From positions 1 through 27,509 of the forward strand of contig CAZIPZ010000021.1 of the NCBI GenBank assembly GCA_964541075.1: 27,509 bases of DNA. Reading direction: 5' to 3'. Position numbers and translations under genes: made by a program. The notes under the pieces are model-generated. The model made no database searches. It saw only the letters and a list, made by a program, of their open reading frames with translations, and was not told the DNA's origin. Of this stretch, positions 9,128-18,700 are shown piece after piece (the first letter of the stretch is position 1; every line of letters begins with the position of its first letter). The DNA comes from CAZIPZ01 sp964541075 (GTDB lineage Bacteria; Acidobacteriota; Terriglobia; 20CM-2-55-15).

Positions 9128-9211
9128 ATGGGAGACGAGATGCGCAGCGACTACGAACTTGATCGTGCGGGGCATCTTGAGGCTTTGCTGCAGGCATCTG
9201 GTTCGATCTAA
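9128..9211 (+). CDS. Possible 27-residue leader ORF
   Basis: A short frame starting at an ATG at 9128, with AGAGGA about nine bases upstream, ends 30 bp before the secreted beta-helix gene. The product would be polar and acidic (MGDEMRSDYELDRAGHLEAL and on), with no membrane segment. It could be a leader or upstream ORF affecting translation of the next gene, or chance. Only the Shine-Dalgarno-like site and position support it. Confidence 0.2.
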   Translation: MGDEMRSDYELDRAGHLEALLQASGSI

Positions 9212-9241
9212 AAAACCGATAGCACACGCGCAGGAGATCTC

Positions 9242-12200
9242 ATGAAGCTGCTGATACTGTTGTTGACCATCCTGTTGATCTTTCCCCTAACCGCCGCGGC
9301 GACGGAGTACTACGTCGACAAGAATAGGGCAGGCGCCAGAGATAGCAATGCGGGAACCAACCCTGCCGCGCCCTGGGCCACCATTGGAAAGTGCGCAAAC
9401 ACGATACGCGCCGGTGACCGCTGTAACGTGGCTCCGGGCGGTGTATACGATGAACGCGTGACTGAAACTACGGATGGAACCGCCGTCAATAGGCTTGTCT
9501 ACCGTGCGCTTTCGGGCTCGCCGCGTCCCAAAGTTCGCGCATTCACAATCTCATCCGCAGATTACGTCACAATCGAAGGATTCGAAATCACCAACCAAGG
9601 CATGCCGTCGGGATCGTCAGACATACTGAACAGCGTTCAAATTACAGGCGCCAACACAGGCGTCACCGTCCTGAACAACTATATTCATCACACAAATGTC
9701 GCCGCGATCGGGCATGGTAGTTCCAGGTTTCTCACCATAAGGGGCAATCAGATCAGCAATGTTGGAACGAGCGTTTCAGTCATGGGAGGTCATGCTGCAT
9801 TTTTGGGTCTCTACGGGCAGCCGAATAGCGACGTCCTTATTGAAGAGAACACGGTCTCTTATGCCTCGGACTACCTCAATCCGTACGGAACCCGGTACGT
9901 ATATAGGAACAACGTGTTGGGGCCGGCGCATCCGCTCAATCCGATACACATTGATGGTGTTCAGGCAAACGGCATTACGACCAACTCATTAATGGAAGGC
10001 AACGTTTCAATTGACAATGCGAGCTCGGATAACCACCTCGTGTTGCTGCACTCGGAGGGATCAAATGGCTGGATCATTCGCCATAATTTGACATACCGGT
10101 CCAAAGGAATGATTTCTCTGCGGTATTCCGATAACACCAGCGTCTATAACAATACCTTTGTCGACAACTACGACTACTATCCGAGCAATTATCAGGTGTA
10201 CGCGGGCAACAGCTCAGTTAATAACGTTTTCCTAAACAATATTTGGTATCGCTCGGTTAGTCCTACTGGCGGCATATACCTTGTAGAATCGGGATCCAGT
10301 ATCAGCAGGGATTATGATCTTACGTTCGGAACTGGCGACCCCAACGAGTTGCATGATGTCGTCGGAAATCCTCGATTCGTAAATGCTGCAGGTGGTGATT
10401 TTCATATCCAACGCGAATCGCCGGCGCGAGACGCCGGCGGCCCGCTCACGACGGTTCGTTCAAATGACAGCGGCAACGGGGCGACTCTCTTCGTCGGCAA
10501 TGTGAGTATGTTTCAGGACGGCTGGGCGGGCGCGCAGAAGGACTGGATTGCAATTGGATCCGTTGACAACATGGTGCAGATAAGCTCCATTAACCGGAAC
10601 AACAACTCGATCGTACTGGCGTCGCCGGCTCGAAGGAATCCGGGCGACCCTGTGTGGCTTTACAAGAATTCCCGGGGTGAGCAAGTATTGCACGGGCTAA
10701 CAGCGGACATCGGCGCTTTTGAATACATCCCGCCTCGGTTCAGTATCGACCAGACCAGCAGCCAGGTTCGCTTCACCGGATCGTGGAAAGAGGAGGCGGG
10801 CCGATCGTTCACCGGTTTAAGCGCAAGACTCGGGAACGCCGCCGGCTCACGCGCCAGCTTCACCTTTGTTGGAGATTCGGTTACTTGGATCTCCTATCGA
10901 AGTGAATGGTCAGGGATTGCAAAGGTTTACGTAGACGGTTTGCTCAAGGCGGAGTTAGACCTGTTCGCTCCCTCGGCAAGACCGGGCGCCGAGTTCACAC
11001 AAAATGGGCTCCCTTGGGGAAGCCACACCATAACAATTGAAGTCACGGGGCGTAAGCACGCCGCATCCAAAGCCGCGTGGGTTTGGGTGGATGGTTTCGA
11101 ATACACTGGATTGCCGCTCGCCAGCCCTCTGACGATGCAGGAAAACGATGCCGAAAGACCGGCAGCGCCTGGCATCTCGCTCACCACTCCCGGAAGGAGT
11201 ACGCTGCAGGTCGGATTTGCGGAATGGCGAGGAACCGCCAGTGCTGCGCAGGCTGGTTTTGCGATTTTGGCAAACAGGCGACAAGGAATTTTGATTAGTG
11301 AGACGGCGATCCCCGGATCGCATCTAATTCAGAACGGCCGGATTTTCGCAGAAATTTCTCAGACAGTGAATACCGGCATCGCCATTGCAAATCCCAGCGA
11401 ATGGGATGCAAGCGTCTCCTTCTACATTACAGACCGTAACGGAATGCAGGTTAACCAGGGAAGCTTCAGTCTTCCCGCTCACACCCAACTTGCGCGTTTC
11501 CTCACTGAAAGTCCGTTCAATGCTCCCGCTGAATTGAGCGGCTCTCTCACCTTTAGCGCGAACTCGCCCTTAACGGCGGTAGCCCTGCGGAGCCTCACCA
11601 ACGAACGCTCAGAATTTCTTGTAACTGCACTTCCTATTGCCGAAGTCGACGCGGCCCGTCCAGCACCGCTGTACGTTCCTCACTTTGCGGACGGAGGAGG
11701 ATGGAGTACGCAGTTTGTCTTGGTCAATCCAACGGACTCGGAAATTTCGGGCAACCTTGAGTTCCTTGGTCACGGAGGATCAAACTCCGCAGAAGGGTTC
11801 TCAGTAATGGTGGATGGCCGGTTAACAACGAGCATCGTATACAATATCCCGCCACGTAGTTCCCGTAGTTACTCAACAATGGGCTATACAAGCGATTCTC
11901 GTGTCGGCGCCGCCGTGGTGACTCCCGCGGATTCTGATGCCGCTCCCGCCGCCATTGCGATCTTGAATTACAGGAATGCCGGAATCACAGTTGGAATCAC
12001 CGGTGTTCCCGCAATGGACTCCGGAAATGTGTTCCGCGTATATGTAGAAAATACGGAGTCGGCAGGGGTGCGTACAGGGCTCGCCTTGATGAATACATCT
12101 GGCCGCGATGAACAAATCGATCTGGAACTCATTCAACCGAACGGGTCACCCAGCGGAATGAAAGGATCGATAGCCATACCGTCACTCGGTCATCGTGCGC

Positions 12201-12526
12201 TCTTTCTCAACCAGATTCCGGGATTCGAGGCGATTCCTGCATCCTTCAAAGGAATCCTTCGAGTTTCGAGCACTCATAGCGGAAATATCGCCGTTGTAGG
12301 ATTGCGAGGACGCCTGAATGAAAGAAGTGATTTTCTCGCAACCGCAATCCCGGCTATGAATGGAACTGAGGTCGCTCAGTCCAGGATTTACTTCCCCCAC
12401 GTCGTCGACGGTGATGGATACACCACGCAATTTATAACTTTCGGTGGTTTTTCTTTTCAACCCGGAGGGGGAAATCTAGCCATCTATGGCCAGTCTGGAA
12501 CAGACCTGAATCTCGATCTAAGGTGA
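9242..12526 (+). CDS. Secreted right-handed parallel beta-helix protein with C-terminal repeat modules
   Basis: A 1094-residue exported protein. Residues 1-20 are a signal peptide (MKLLILLLTILLIFPLTAAA). Residues of about 22-430 begin TEYYVDKN and carry repeated V-x-I-x-x-N turns (VTIEGFEITN, VTVLNNYIHH, LTIRGNQISN), the pattern of pectate-lyase-like or DUF1565-type beta-helices that bind or cleave polysaccharides; no catalytic set could be assigned. About 500-630 look like a beta-sandwich, possibly carbohydrate-binding. About 655 to the end hold two related modules: TGIAIANPSEW and TGLALMNTSGR each lead to a RSLTNERSEFLVTALP-type segment, then YVPHFADGGGWSTQF and YFPHVVDGDGYTTQF. This C-terminal architecture is frequent in Acidobacteriota secreted proteins. 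CAGGAG lies five bases before the ATG. It is probably monocistronic. Confidence 0.8.
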   Translation: MKLLILLLTILLIFPLTAAATEYYVDKNRAGARDSNAGTNPAAPWATIGKCANTIRAGDRCNVAPGGVYDERVTETTDGTAVNRLVYRALSGSPRPKVRAFTISSADYVTIEGFEITNQGMPSGSSDILNSVQITGANTGVTVLNNYIHHTNVAAIGHGSSRFLTIRGNQISNVGTSVSVMGGHAAFLGLYGQPNSDVLIEENTVSYASDYLNPYGTRYVYRNNVLGPAHPLNPIHIDGVQANGITTNSLMEGNVSIDNASSDNHLVLLHSEGSNGWIIRHNLTYRSKGMISLRYSDNTSVYNNTFVDNYDYYPSNYQVYAGNSSVNNVFLNNIWYRSVSPTGGIYLVESGSSISRDYDLTFGTGDPNELHDVVGNPRFVNAAGGDFHIQRESPARDAGGPLTTVRSNDSGNGATLFVGNVSMFQDGWAGAQKDWIAIGSVDNMVQISSINRNNNSIVLASPARRNPGDPVWLYKNSRGEQVLHGLTADIGAFEYIPPRFSIDQTSSQVRFTGSWKEEAGRSFTGLSARLGNAAGSRASFTFVGDSVTWISYRSEWSGIAKVYVDGLLKAELDLFAPSARPGAEFTQNGLPWGSHTITIEVTGRKHAASKAAWVWVDGFEYTGLPLASPLTMQENDAERPAAPGISLTTPGRSTLQVGFAEWRGTASAAQAGFAILANRRQGILISETAIPGSHLIQNGRIFAEISQTVNTGIAIANPSEWDASVSFYITDRNGMQVNQGSFSLPAHTQLARFLTESPFNAPAELSGSLTFSANSPLTAVALRSLTNERSEFLVTALPIAEVDAARPAPLYVPHFADGGGWSTQFVLVNPTDSEISGNLEFLGHGGSNSAEGFSVMVDGRLTTSIVYNIPPRSSRSYSTMGYTSDSRVGAAVVTPADSDAAPAAIAILNYRNAGITVGITGVPAMDSGNVFRVYVENTESAGVRTGLALMNTSGRDEQIDLELIQPNGSPSGMKGSIAIPSLGHRALFLNQIPGFEAIPASFKGILRVSSTHSGNIAVVGLRGRLNERSDFLATAIPAMNGTEVAQSRIYFPHVVDGDGYTTQFITFGGFSFQPGGGNLAIYGQSGTDLNLDLR

Positions 12527-12557
12527 TGAAAAAACATTAGGTGTTCAGCAATCGAAA

Positions 12558-12592
12558 GGGGAGAACCCGATGGTTTGCCGCCGGTTCTCCCC
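12558..12592 (+). terminator. Probable terminator after the beta-helix gene
   Basis: A perfect 10-bp stem, GGGGAGAACC (12558-12567) with its complement at 12583-12592, has a 15-base loop and is followed by a pyrimidine-rich tract (CCGTCCTTCCTTCTTC). It lies 31 bp after the stop. The tail is not a pure T-run, so this is a moderate call. Confidence 0.55.
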
Positions 12593-12717
12593 CCGTCCTT
12601 CCTTCTTCAAAATACCCTTGAGCTGTTCCGCACACCGCCAAATCGTTCGAAGCTGAAGTTCAGTAGCAATGCAACTTTCCCGCTCCGGCGTTCTTGTGTT
12701 GAGATTGTCTTAAGAAC

Positions 12718-13884
12718 ATGACTAGGAAAAGGAAAAGCAAGCCAAACCCCGAAAGTGCGGAAAGCTTAGGCTTTTTGCTCGACGGCTTCGACTATCGCAT
12801 TGAGTGTGATGACTTTCTACTGTACGAACTGGGAAGACTTATAGAAGAAGACCGCGCTTCCTTTGATGACGACCAATTCAGGCATCTTATTGATGAAGGC
12901 ATCCGCGAACACGTCGAGCACCGCCTTGCGTTGCGCGCTGAAATTGCAATGCACATTCGGTCCGCCCATCCGCATCTGGATGAACGAACACGAGAAGCCG
13001 CCTCTCATGTTCTGCACGCCGTGGAGGACATTGAATCCGTCTTACGCGACATCGGCCTGATCGTTCGGACTTACACGACGTTTCTTTTTAGAAAGCTTGA
13101 GGAATGCGCCGAAAGAAGCGCCGTCCGCGAGGATGAAGCCCAGACTTGGATTAACCGGTGGCAGGCAGGCGAGGTGCTCTTGCAAGAAATGACCTCCCAC
13201 CTGAAACTCATTGGACGCCCAGCAGTAGCGCCCCTTGCAGATGCCCTCTTCGAGTCCCTCGATGATAGAACATTCGTTGACGCCGCCCTGAATGTTCTTG
13301 GATCGATCCGTTCACCAGTCAGCGCCAGAATCCTTGCGCACTTGGTGTCTGAACCGATGTTGGAAGAGGACCTGGAAACCAAAGCTTACAAACTCGTACA
13401 CGATTCATGGCCCCTTGCACGCCACTACATTCTTTATAACCTCAGACCACATGGCCACGAAGACATTCCCATTCGATGGTTTCAATTGTTGGTGGACTGC
13501 GACGACGCCGCGGCTGTAGATCGAATTCTGGAAGAGATTGTTGTGCACAGTCACGATCCGAGCTTTTCAGAGGATCTGCTTTCCTTGGTGGACCTTTTGC
13601 GGGCCGCACGCGATCCCGAAGTCGAAATGAAGGCGCTGGAGCTCATGAATACGCCTGAAACTCCGAAAGAAGCAATCCAACTACTTGGAGAATTCATCCG
13701 GACTTTCAAACCCCAGACCGCGAAATCCTCCACGAACCACTTCAAAGCGATCAACCGAAAGTACCTGGCTGCGGCCAGGCTATACGACGCCGGCAGGAAG
13801 CCTGAAGCTCTCCACAAGCTTAATGAGCTTTTGACGCAGGAGCCTCGTTATCCTTTCGCGCTCATGCTCAAGCGAATGATCTAG
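12718..13884 (+). CDS. HEAT/TPR-like helical repeat protein, function unknown
   Basis: A 388-residue cytoplasmic protein with no signal peptide or membrane segment. The N-terminus is basic (MTRKRKSKPNPES), then acidic and helical. About 160-300 contain helix pairs of HEAT type (IGRPAVAPLADALFESLDD, then VDAALNVLGSIRSPVSARIL), and the last ~50 residues look like one TPR (AARLYDAGRKPEALHKLNEL). Such proteins are scaffolds or binding platforms; no enzyme motif is visible. A weak AAGAA precedes the start. It converges with the zinc-ribbon gene, with 16 bp between the stops. I do not recognise a named family. Confidence 0.75.
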   Translation: MTRKRKSKPNPESAESLGFLLDGFDYRIECDDFLLYELGRLIEEDRASFDDDQFRHLIDEGIREHVEHRLALRAEIAMHIRSAHPHLDERTREAASHVLHAVEDIESVLRDIGLIVRTYTTFLFRKLEECAERSAVREDEAQTWINRWQAGEVLLQEMTSHLKLIGRPAVAPLADALFESLDDRTFVDAALNVLGSIRSPVSARILAHLVSEPMLEEDLETKAYKLVHDSWPLARHYILYNLRPHGHEDIPIRWFQLLVDCDDAAAVDRILEEIVVHSHDPSFSEDLLSLVDLLRAARDPEVEMKALELMNTPETPKEAIQLLGEFIRTFKPQTAKSSTNHFKAINRKYLAAARLYDAGRKPEALHKLNELLTQEPRYPFALMLKRMI

Positions 13885-13900
13885 AAAAAATGCGGATGGT

Positions 13901-14053
13901 TCAAAAGTCACTGCACGACTTGAAGTAAGAACAATTGGGGCACTTGAGCTTGCATTTTTCCTGGTCAAGCCGCGCCCCGCAGTTTGGGCAGGTTCGTTCG
14001 ATCTGTTCGACCTCGGCTTCTCTACATATGACGGTCATCGTGAGGCTTGTCAT
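13901..14053 (-). CDS. Small zinc-ribbon protein (50 residues)
   Basis: A minus-strand frame whose product carries CPNC (22-25), CKLKC (34-38) and CPNC (38-41) and ends SYFKSCSDF. Paired CxxC knuckles followed by YFxSCxD are the pattern of small zinc-ribbon proteins I recall from several phyla, so this is a real gene despite its size. Its start (ATG at 14053, or at 14038 five codons later) lies inside the 3' end of the upstream 201-residue gene in another frame, with a 17-32 bp overlap, which points to translational coupling. A longer open frame reaches to 14260, but the extra residues look like shadow sequence. The function is unknown; zinc binding is inferred from the cysteines. Confidence 0.7.
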   Translation of the reverse strand: MTSLTMTVICREAEVEQIERTCPNCGARLDQEKCKLKCPNCSYFKSCSDF

Positions 14054-14627
14054 CTTGCTGCTCTTTACCAAAATATTCCGCCAGGTGGCCGAGAATTGTT
14101 GCTGCATCCGATGGGCGGCCCTCAAACGTTGTAATACACCGTGATCGCCGCCAGCCATTGCCCCGCTTAACGCCGACGATGATGTATTCATCAAAGAATC
14201 CACTTTCTTTAAGAAAACGCACTGCCGACTCGGGTGTGAACTCATTCGAGCGAAATTCACAAACGCTGATCAGATCACGCAGCCGTTCGGTCTGTTCCGG
14301 CTCTGCAAGCTCCAGAAATGGATCAAGGCCATGAACTTCACATTTGGCAGGCGGTTCACCGTTTTGGGAGAGGGCTTCAAGCTGAGCCTTTACGAATTCA
14401 CCAAGAGCACAGTCTTCAAAGCCTTCGATCACAGGACCTGTACGCGGAAAAGAAAGAAAGAAAACGCCGCGACGTGGAACAAGCCGGCCTGTCTCGTCTA
14501 CTTCGCCCAACAGCGCCGCTTCTTCGACTGACGGAAGACAAAGTGAAAGGGGTCGTATCGTCGCGCGTCTCGGAGAAACCTGTGTATTGAAAACGCTATT
14601 GCGGATGCGAAACCGTAGCTCAACCAT
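14022..14627 (-). CDS. Conserved-looking protein of unknown function (201 residues)
   Basis: Begins MVELRFRIRNSVFNTQ; no signal peptide or membrane segment. An excellent ribosome-binding site, GAGGAGG, lies six bases before the ATG at 14627. About 140-190 contain SGFFDEYIIVGVKRGNGWRR, which reads like a small beta-strand-rich domain, and the C-terminus is histidine- and aspartate-rich (DDKPHDDRHM). I recognise no family. The gene overlaps the zinc-ribbon gene downstream, so the two are probably co-expressed. It may belong to the same leftward transcription unit as the VWA gene, but about 200 bp separate them. Confidence 0.7.
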   Translation of the reverse strand: MVELRFRIRNSVFNTQVSPRRATIRPLSLCLPSVEEAALLGEVDETGRLVPRRGVFFLSFPRTGPVIEGFEDCALGEFVKAQLEALSQNGEPPAKCEVHGLDPFLELAEPEQTERLRDLISVCEFRSNEFTPESAVRFLKESGFFDEYIIVGVKRGNGWRRSRCITTFEGRPSDAATILGHLAEYFGKEQQDDKPHDDRHM

Positions 14628-14770
14628 CTATTGCCTCCTCGACGTTTTCGAACCCATCTAATTGTGTTCTTTATCACGCACTTCGCGGACAGATAAGGTC
14701 CATTCAAAAAGCTCACTATGGATTTAAGACGAAAGAATTTGGACTGTGGCTTCGGAATCTTCGGGTGACT

Positions 14771-14796
14771 GGAGCGACGCCCCCAGCGTGGCCTCC
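14771..14796 (-). terminator. Possible hairpin after the VWA gene
   Basis: GGAG and ACGC arms pair with GCGT and CTCC around a short C-rich loop, about 30 bp beyond the VWA stop on the minus strand. No T-run follows, so this is a weak call. Confidence 0.3.
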
Positions 14797-14826
14797 AAGA
14801 GCCCGCAGTAATCCGCGCTTCAAGTG

Positions 14827-15714
14827 TTAGCTGAGGTAGCCTTTTTTGGCGTGAATGGTGACCGTTTTTCCAGGAACCTCGATACGAATGCGATGAAAGC
14901 CGGAGGTTCTTGGAGCGTAGTATCCCAAATAGTACTGCTTCGAAAGCTCTGAACGGACTTCTTCGAGAACCGGCGAAAGCGCGTCTTGCTTGGCGACATA
15001 CAGCGTACGGCCGCCGCTGGCCCCGGCCAAGTCGTCGAGGGTGTTGGTGTCAAGCAACACACGGGAGCCAATCGCAATGAAATAGAGGAGGACCCCCGAC
15101 TTTTGGGCTTTTTTCACGACCGCGTCGTGGCCGGTTGCGCTGCCGTTGTCGTTTCCGTCTGTGAAAACAATCAGCGCCTTTCGCTCCGGTTCCACGCGGT
15201 CTGCGGTCTCCATCCCGTAAAGAAGGGCGTCATACATCAACGATGTCCCGTATGCCTTCATCCGATTCATGGCTTCTTCAAGATGCCTTTGACCTTCGCG
15301 CCCTGTGTGAATGAGCCGCACGTTTGTGCCGAACGTCACGACGAAATAGTCATCCAGCCTGAATCCGCCCCGCGTGAAATCTCGAACTGCCGTTCTCATC
15401 AGCGGGAGAATGTCCACCATGCTGCCGCTGGAGTCCATGAGGAAGCCGATGGCGGACCGGACATTTTCCTGCTTCTGGAAAATGACAATGTTCTGTGGAA
15501 CGTCGTCTTCGTAGAGCCGGAAATCATCTCGCTTGAGGTCATTTAGGAACTCGCCGTTCTCATCCTGAACCGTTACGAAGACATTCACGAGGTTTACATC
15601 GACCTTGATGTTTTGTGATGGCGAGCCGGAAGCGGCTGTCAGAAGATACGAACAGAAGGATGCAGCAAGGAAGGCGATGAAAGCGACAATGCGCCAGAAC
15701 TGGCTTCTAATCAC
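14827..15714 (-). CDS. VWFA-related Acidobacterial domain protein
   Basis: A 295-residue exported or membrane-anchored protein. An N-terminal hydrophobic segment at about 8-29 is a signal peptide or anchor. Residues of about 36-85 are the usual lead-in (VDVNLVNVFVTVQDENGE and DFRLYEDDVPQNI), followed by a von Willebrand A domain. Its MIDAS metal site is intact: DSSGS at 94-98, T157 in YGTSL and D186 in TDGNDN. The C-terminal YYLGYYAPRTSGFHRIRIEV and KKGYLS are typical of the TIGR03436-type family. Such proteins bind partners through the metal site; the partner is unknown. The start is a GTG at 15714, 20 bp after the stop of the MFS/spermidine-synthase gene, with AAAGGTGG upstream, so the two form an operon. 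Confidence 0.88.
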   Translation of the reverse strand: MIRSQFWRIVAFIAFLAASFCSYLLTAASGSPSQNIKVDVNLVNVFVTVQDENGEFLNDLKRDDFRLYEDDVPQNIVIFQKQENVRSAIGFLMDSSGSMVDILPLMRTAVRDFTRGGFRLDDYFVVTFGTNVRLIHTGREGQRHLEEAMNRMKAYGTSLMYDALLYGMETADRVEPERKALIVFTDGNDNGSATGHDAVVKKAQKSGVLLYFIAIGSRVLLDTNTLDDLAGASGGRTLYVAKQDALSPVLEEVRSELSKQYYLGYYAPRTSGFHRIRIEVPGKTVTIHAKKGYLS

Positions 15715-15734
15715 GGGCTTTCACCACCTTTCGA

Positions 15735-18700
15735 TCACGCGGCCGCTTGAACCTCCTGATATAGACGGTATATGGGCGCGTTAGTGGGGAAAATTCTGTG
15801 ACCTTTCTTAAGAACTCGAAGAGCGTCCGAGATTCGATTGGACTCCCTGTATAAATTAGCCAGCTTCAGATAAACCTCGGCGTCACGGTCGTAAGCATAC
15901 TTCAGGATAAATTCGTATTCATTGATTGCACTTTCGGAATCCTCGCGCAGTTCAAACAGCCTGGCCAGACGGTAGTGCGCCCAATACGAATAAGGATCGA
16001 CGGTTAGAGCAGTTTGCAGAGCCTGGAATGCACCTTCACGGTTCTCACTGGCGAGTCTGAAGTCGCCCAACATGGCCCAATAGTGACCAGGTGATGTAGG
16101 CTTGGTCTCGATGTAGTGTTCCATCCACTTCGCAGCTTCAACCCAATTTTCCTTCTTGGCGTAAATCTCCGCCAATTTCCTGCGGGAAAGTGAACGTGAC
16201 GGATCTACTTGGGCCGCGCGCTGATAATGCGGCAAAGCCTCGTCGAACGCCCCCAGCGACTCGTAAAGCATGCCCCACAGCTCTTCTTTCTCTCCAAACA
16301 TCGGACTATCGGAACTCATCAGTTGATCCGCAGTCTCCAGTGATTTCTGCGCATTCTCGTAACTGGACGATTCGATGTTGATGCGGGTCAACGCGAGTTG
16401 CAAGCTGGCTTCCTCTTTTCTTGGCTGCACTGCCAGAAGAGCCATAGCCTGATTTCCAAGGTTCGGACGCTTCATGAAAAGGAGGGGTTCGACCATCGCG
16501 CTATACACTGCCTCCAAGTCGGATACTTCAGCTCCAACCGGAAGCAAACCGCCTTTCGCCTCGTATAGAAGATCAAGATTCAGGTCGCGTGTTTCCGAAA
16601 ATAGCTGACGGGGAGCATGAAACTCCAAAAGCGGATGATCATCTGTATTCCTGCGTTCGGTAACCGCAAATTTTCTTATCTCTTCGGAAGACATCACGTA
16701 ATAAGCGAGGATCCCTTCCGGACGGCTCATGCGCAGGAAGTCGCGGTAGTCCCTCATGATGCTTGGATCTGCACGAGAAATGCGCACGATTCGATCGAGA
16801 TCGAGCTTCTGCGGTTGGGCTGTCCCGATCAACATCAAGTCGGAACCTGTAACCCACGCCGATACTTCCGGGAACTGGCGTTGAAATTCTTTGAGGATCA
16901 TCCGCAGATCTTCCGGATCGAGCTGATAGAGCTGAACCCATTGAGCGAAAACGCCGTCGGGTTTCAGCACCTGCGCGGCGCGCTCATAAAACTCTGCCGT
17001 GAATAGGCTGGCAACACCAGCGATCCATGGATTCGAAGGCTCCGAAATGATGATGTCGTACTGTTTGCGCGTGATGTTCATATAACTCCGCGCATCGTCG
17101 TAAACGATATTCACCTTCGGGTTCTCGTAACTCTTTCGATTGATCTCGCCAAACCAGCGTCCTGCTCCCACCACGGCCGGTTCGATCTCAATGCAGTCAA
17201 TTTCCTTGATTTGATCGAAAGCCGTAACCGCCCCTACAGTCACCCCTGAACCGTATCCGACGATCAGGGCGGACTCCGGCGATGGATGGTAGAACCCGGG
17301 CAGGTATCCAATCATCAATTGCGTCAACATATCGTCGCGATTGGAGGCGTCAACCTTTCCATTGGTCCGCAAACCCAAGTAGTTCTCGCCCCTACGCACC
17401 GAGATACTCGCGTTGTTTCCTTCCTTGAAGTACACCACATCCGTGTCCTCGTAGTGCTCGCTGATCGACAACTCCGGCCGCTCATCAAAACTTTCCGAAT
17501 AGACGAGAATGCCTCGGTCCAACATATCGGGCTTCCAAAAGAACGCTCCACGCATCGAGATCGTCGACGTCAACAACAACACAAGAGCTATCCATTTGGA
17601 AACGCGCCCGGCGCCTTCAGTGAGAAGGAGCAGAGCTATAGCGGAGTTGAACAAAAGCCCGAGCAAAATCGTGCGCTCGGTTCCTATCAAGGGAATAAAG
17701 AGGAAACCCGCTGCCAACGACCCTGCTATCGCACCCAGAGTATTGATTGAATAGATATTTCCGATTCTCCGGCCTAAGACTTTCCGCCTAGTCGAGTACA
17801 GTTGGCTTGCAACAGGCAGTGTTGCGCCCATAAATATGGTCGCAAAAATCATTAGCGACGCGCACAGGAGAAATTGCGTCGTTAGAACTGCCGGGAAGGA
17901 GTAGAAGAGACCGCGCACCAGGGCGACGAGCAAGTACGGCGCTCCCAGATAACCAACAAGAAAGACGAAACCGCCGAATGCTACACCCAGCTGCATGACG
18001 CCCAGAAGCCGCAGGTCAGCGGATGGCCGAAACCGCCCGATCAAGGAACTGCCCAATGCAATTCCAACCAGGAATGTCACAAGCATGATCGAAAAGGCGT
18101 ACGTTGAGCTGCCGATCATGGCCGTCAGCGCCCTCGTCCATGCGACCTCGTACAACATGGAAGCAAAACCCGAAACGGCCAGCGTCAGCAGGATCAGCCG
18201 ATCGGAGATTGAATTCGCCTGAACCGCCTCTTCGGTCGTCGACGTTTCTTCCGGGACGCGGTCATCATCAGACATGTGGGTCTGAAGCCACAAAGCCGAA
18301 AAGCCAATGGCAATATTCAGAGCTGCGATGATGAAGGTCGAAGTAACATTGCCAAGAACGGGAATGAAAAACAGGGCCGCTACGAGCGTTCCAGCCGCTG
18401 CACCGAAGGTGTTCAATGCGTATAGAACACCGACTTTGCGTTCGACCTCGTCAATCGTGTGCGTGATGAATCGAGCCAGAACCGGAAGCGTTCCACCCAT
18501 CAAGAACGTAGGGATCAATAAAACCGCAAAGCTGGTAATGAACCGGACGAGTCCGTTTCCTCCGGGGATCGTCGAGAGCGAAGGCGCCGCCGCCCAATAG
18601 AATGAATCCAGGGATCGAAAGATAAAGGGAACGACGGCGGCCGACAAGCCAACACCAATTTCAAGAATTCCGTACATCCGTAGGGGCGCCTCGGCGCCGT

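Noticed and set aside
14054..14260. N-terminal extension of the zinc ribbon to 14260
   Set aside because: The added residues are antisense-like shadow of the 201-residue gene; the family is short and the zinc-binding part starts near residue 20 of the 50-residue form.
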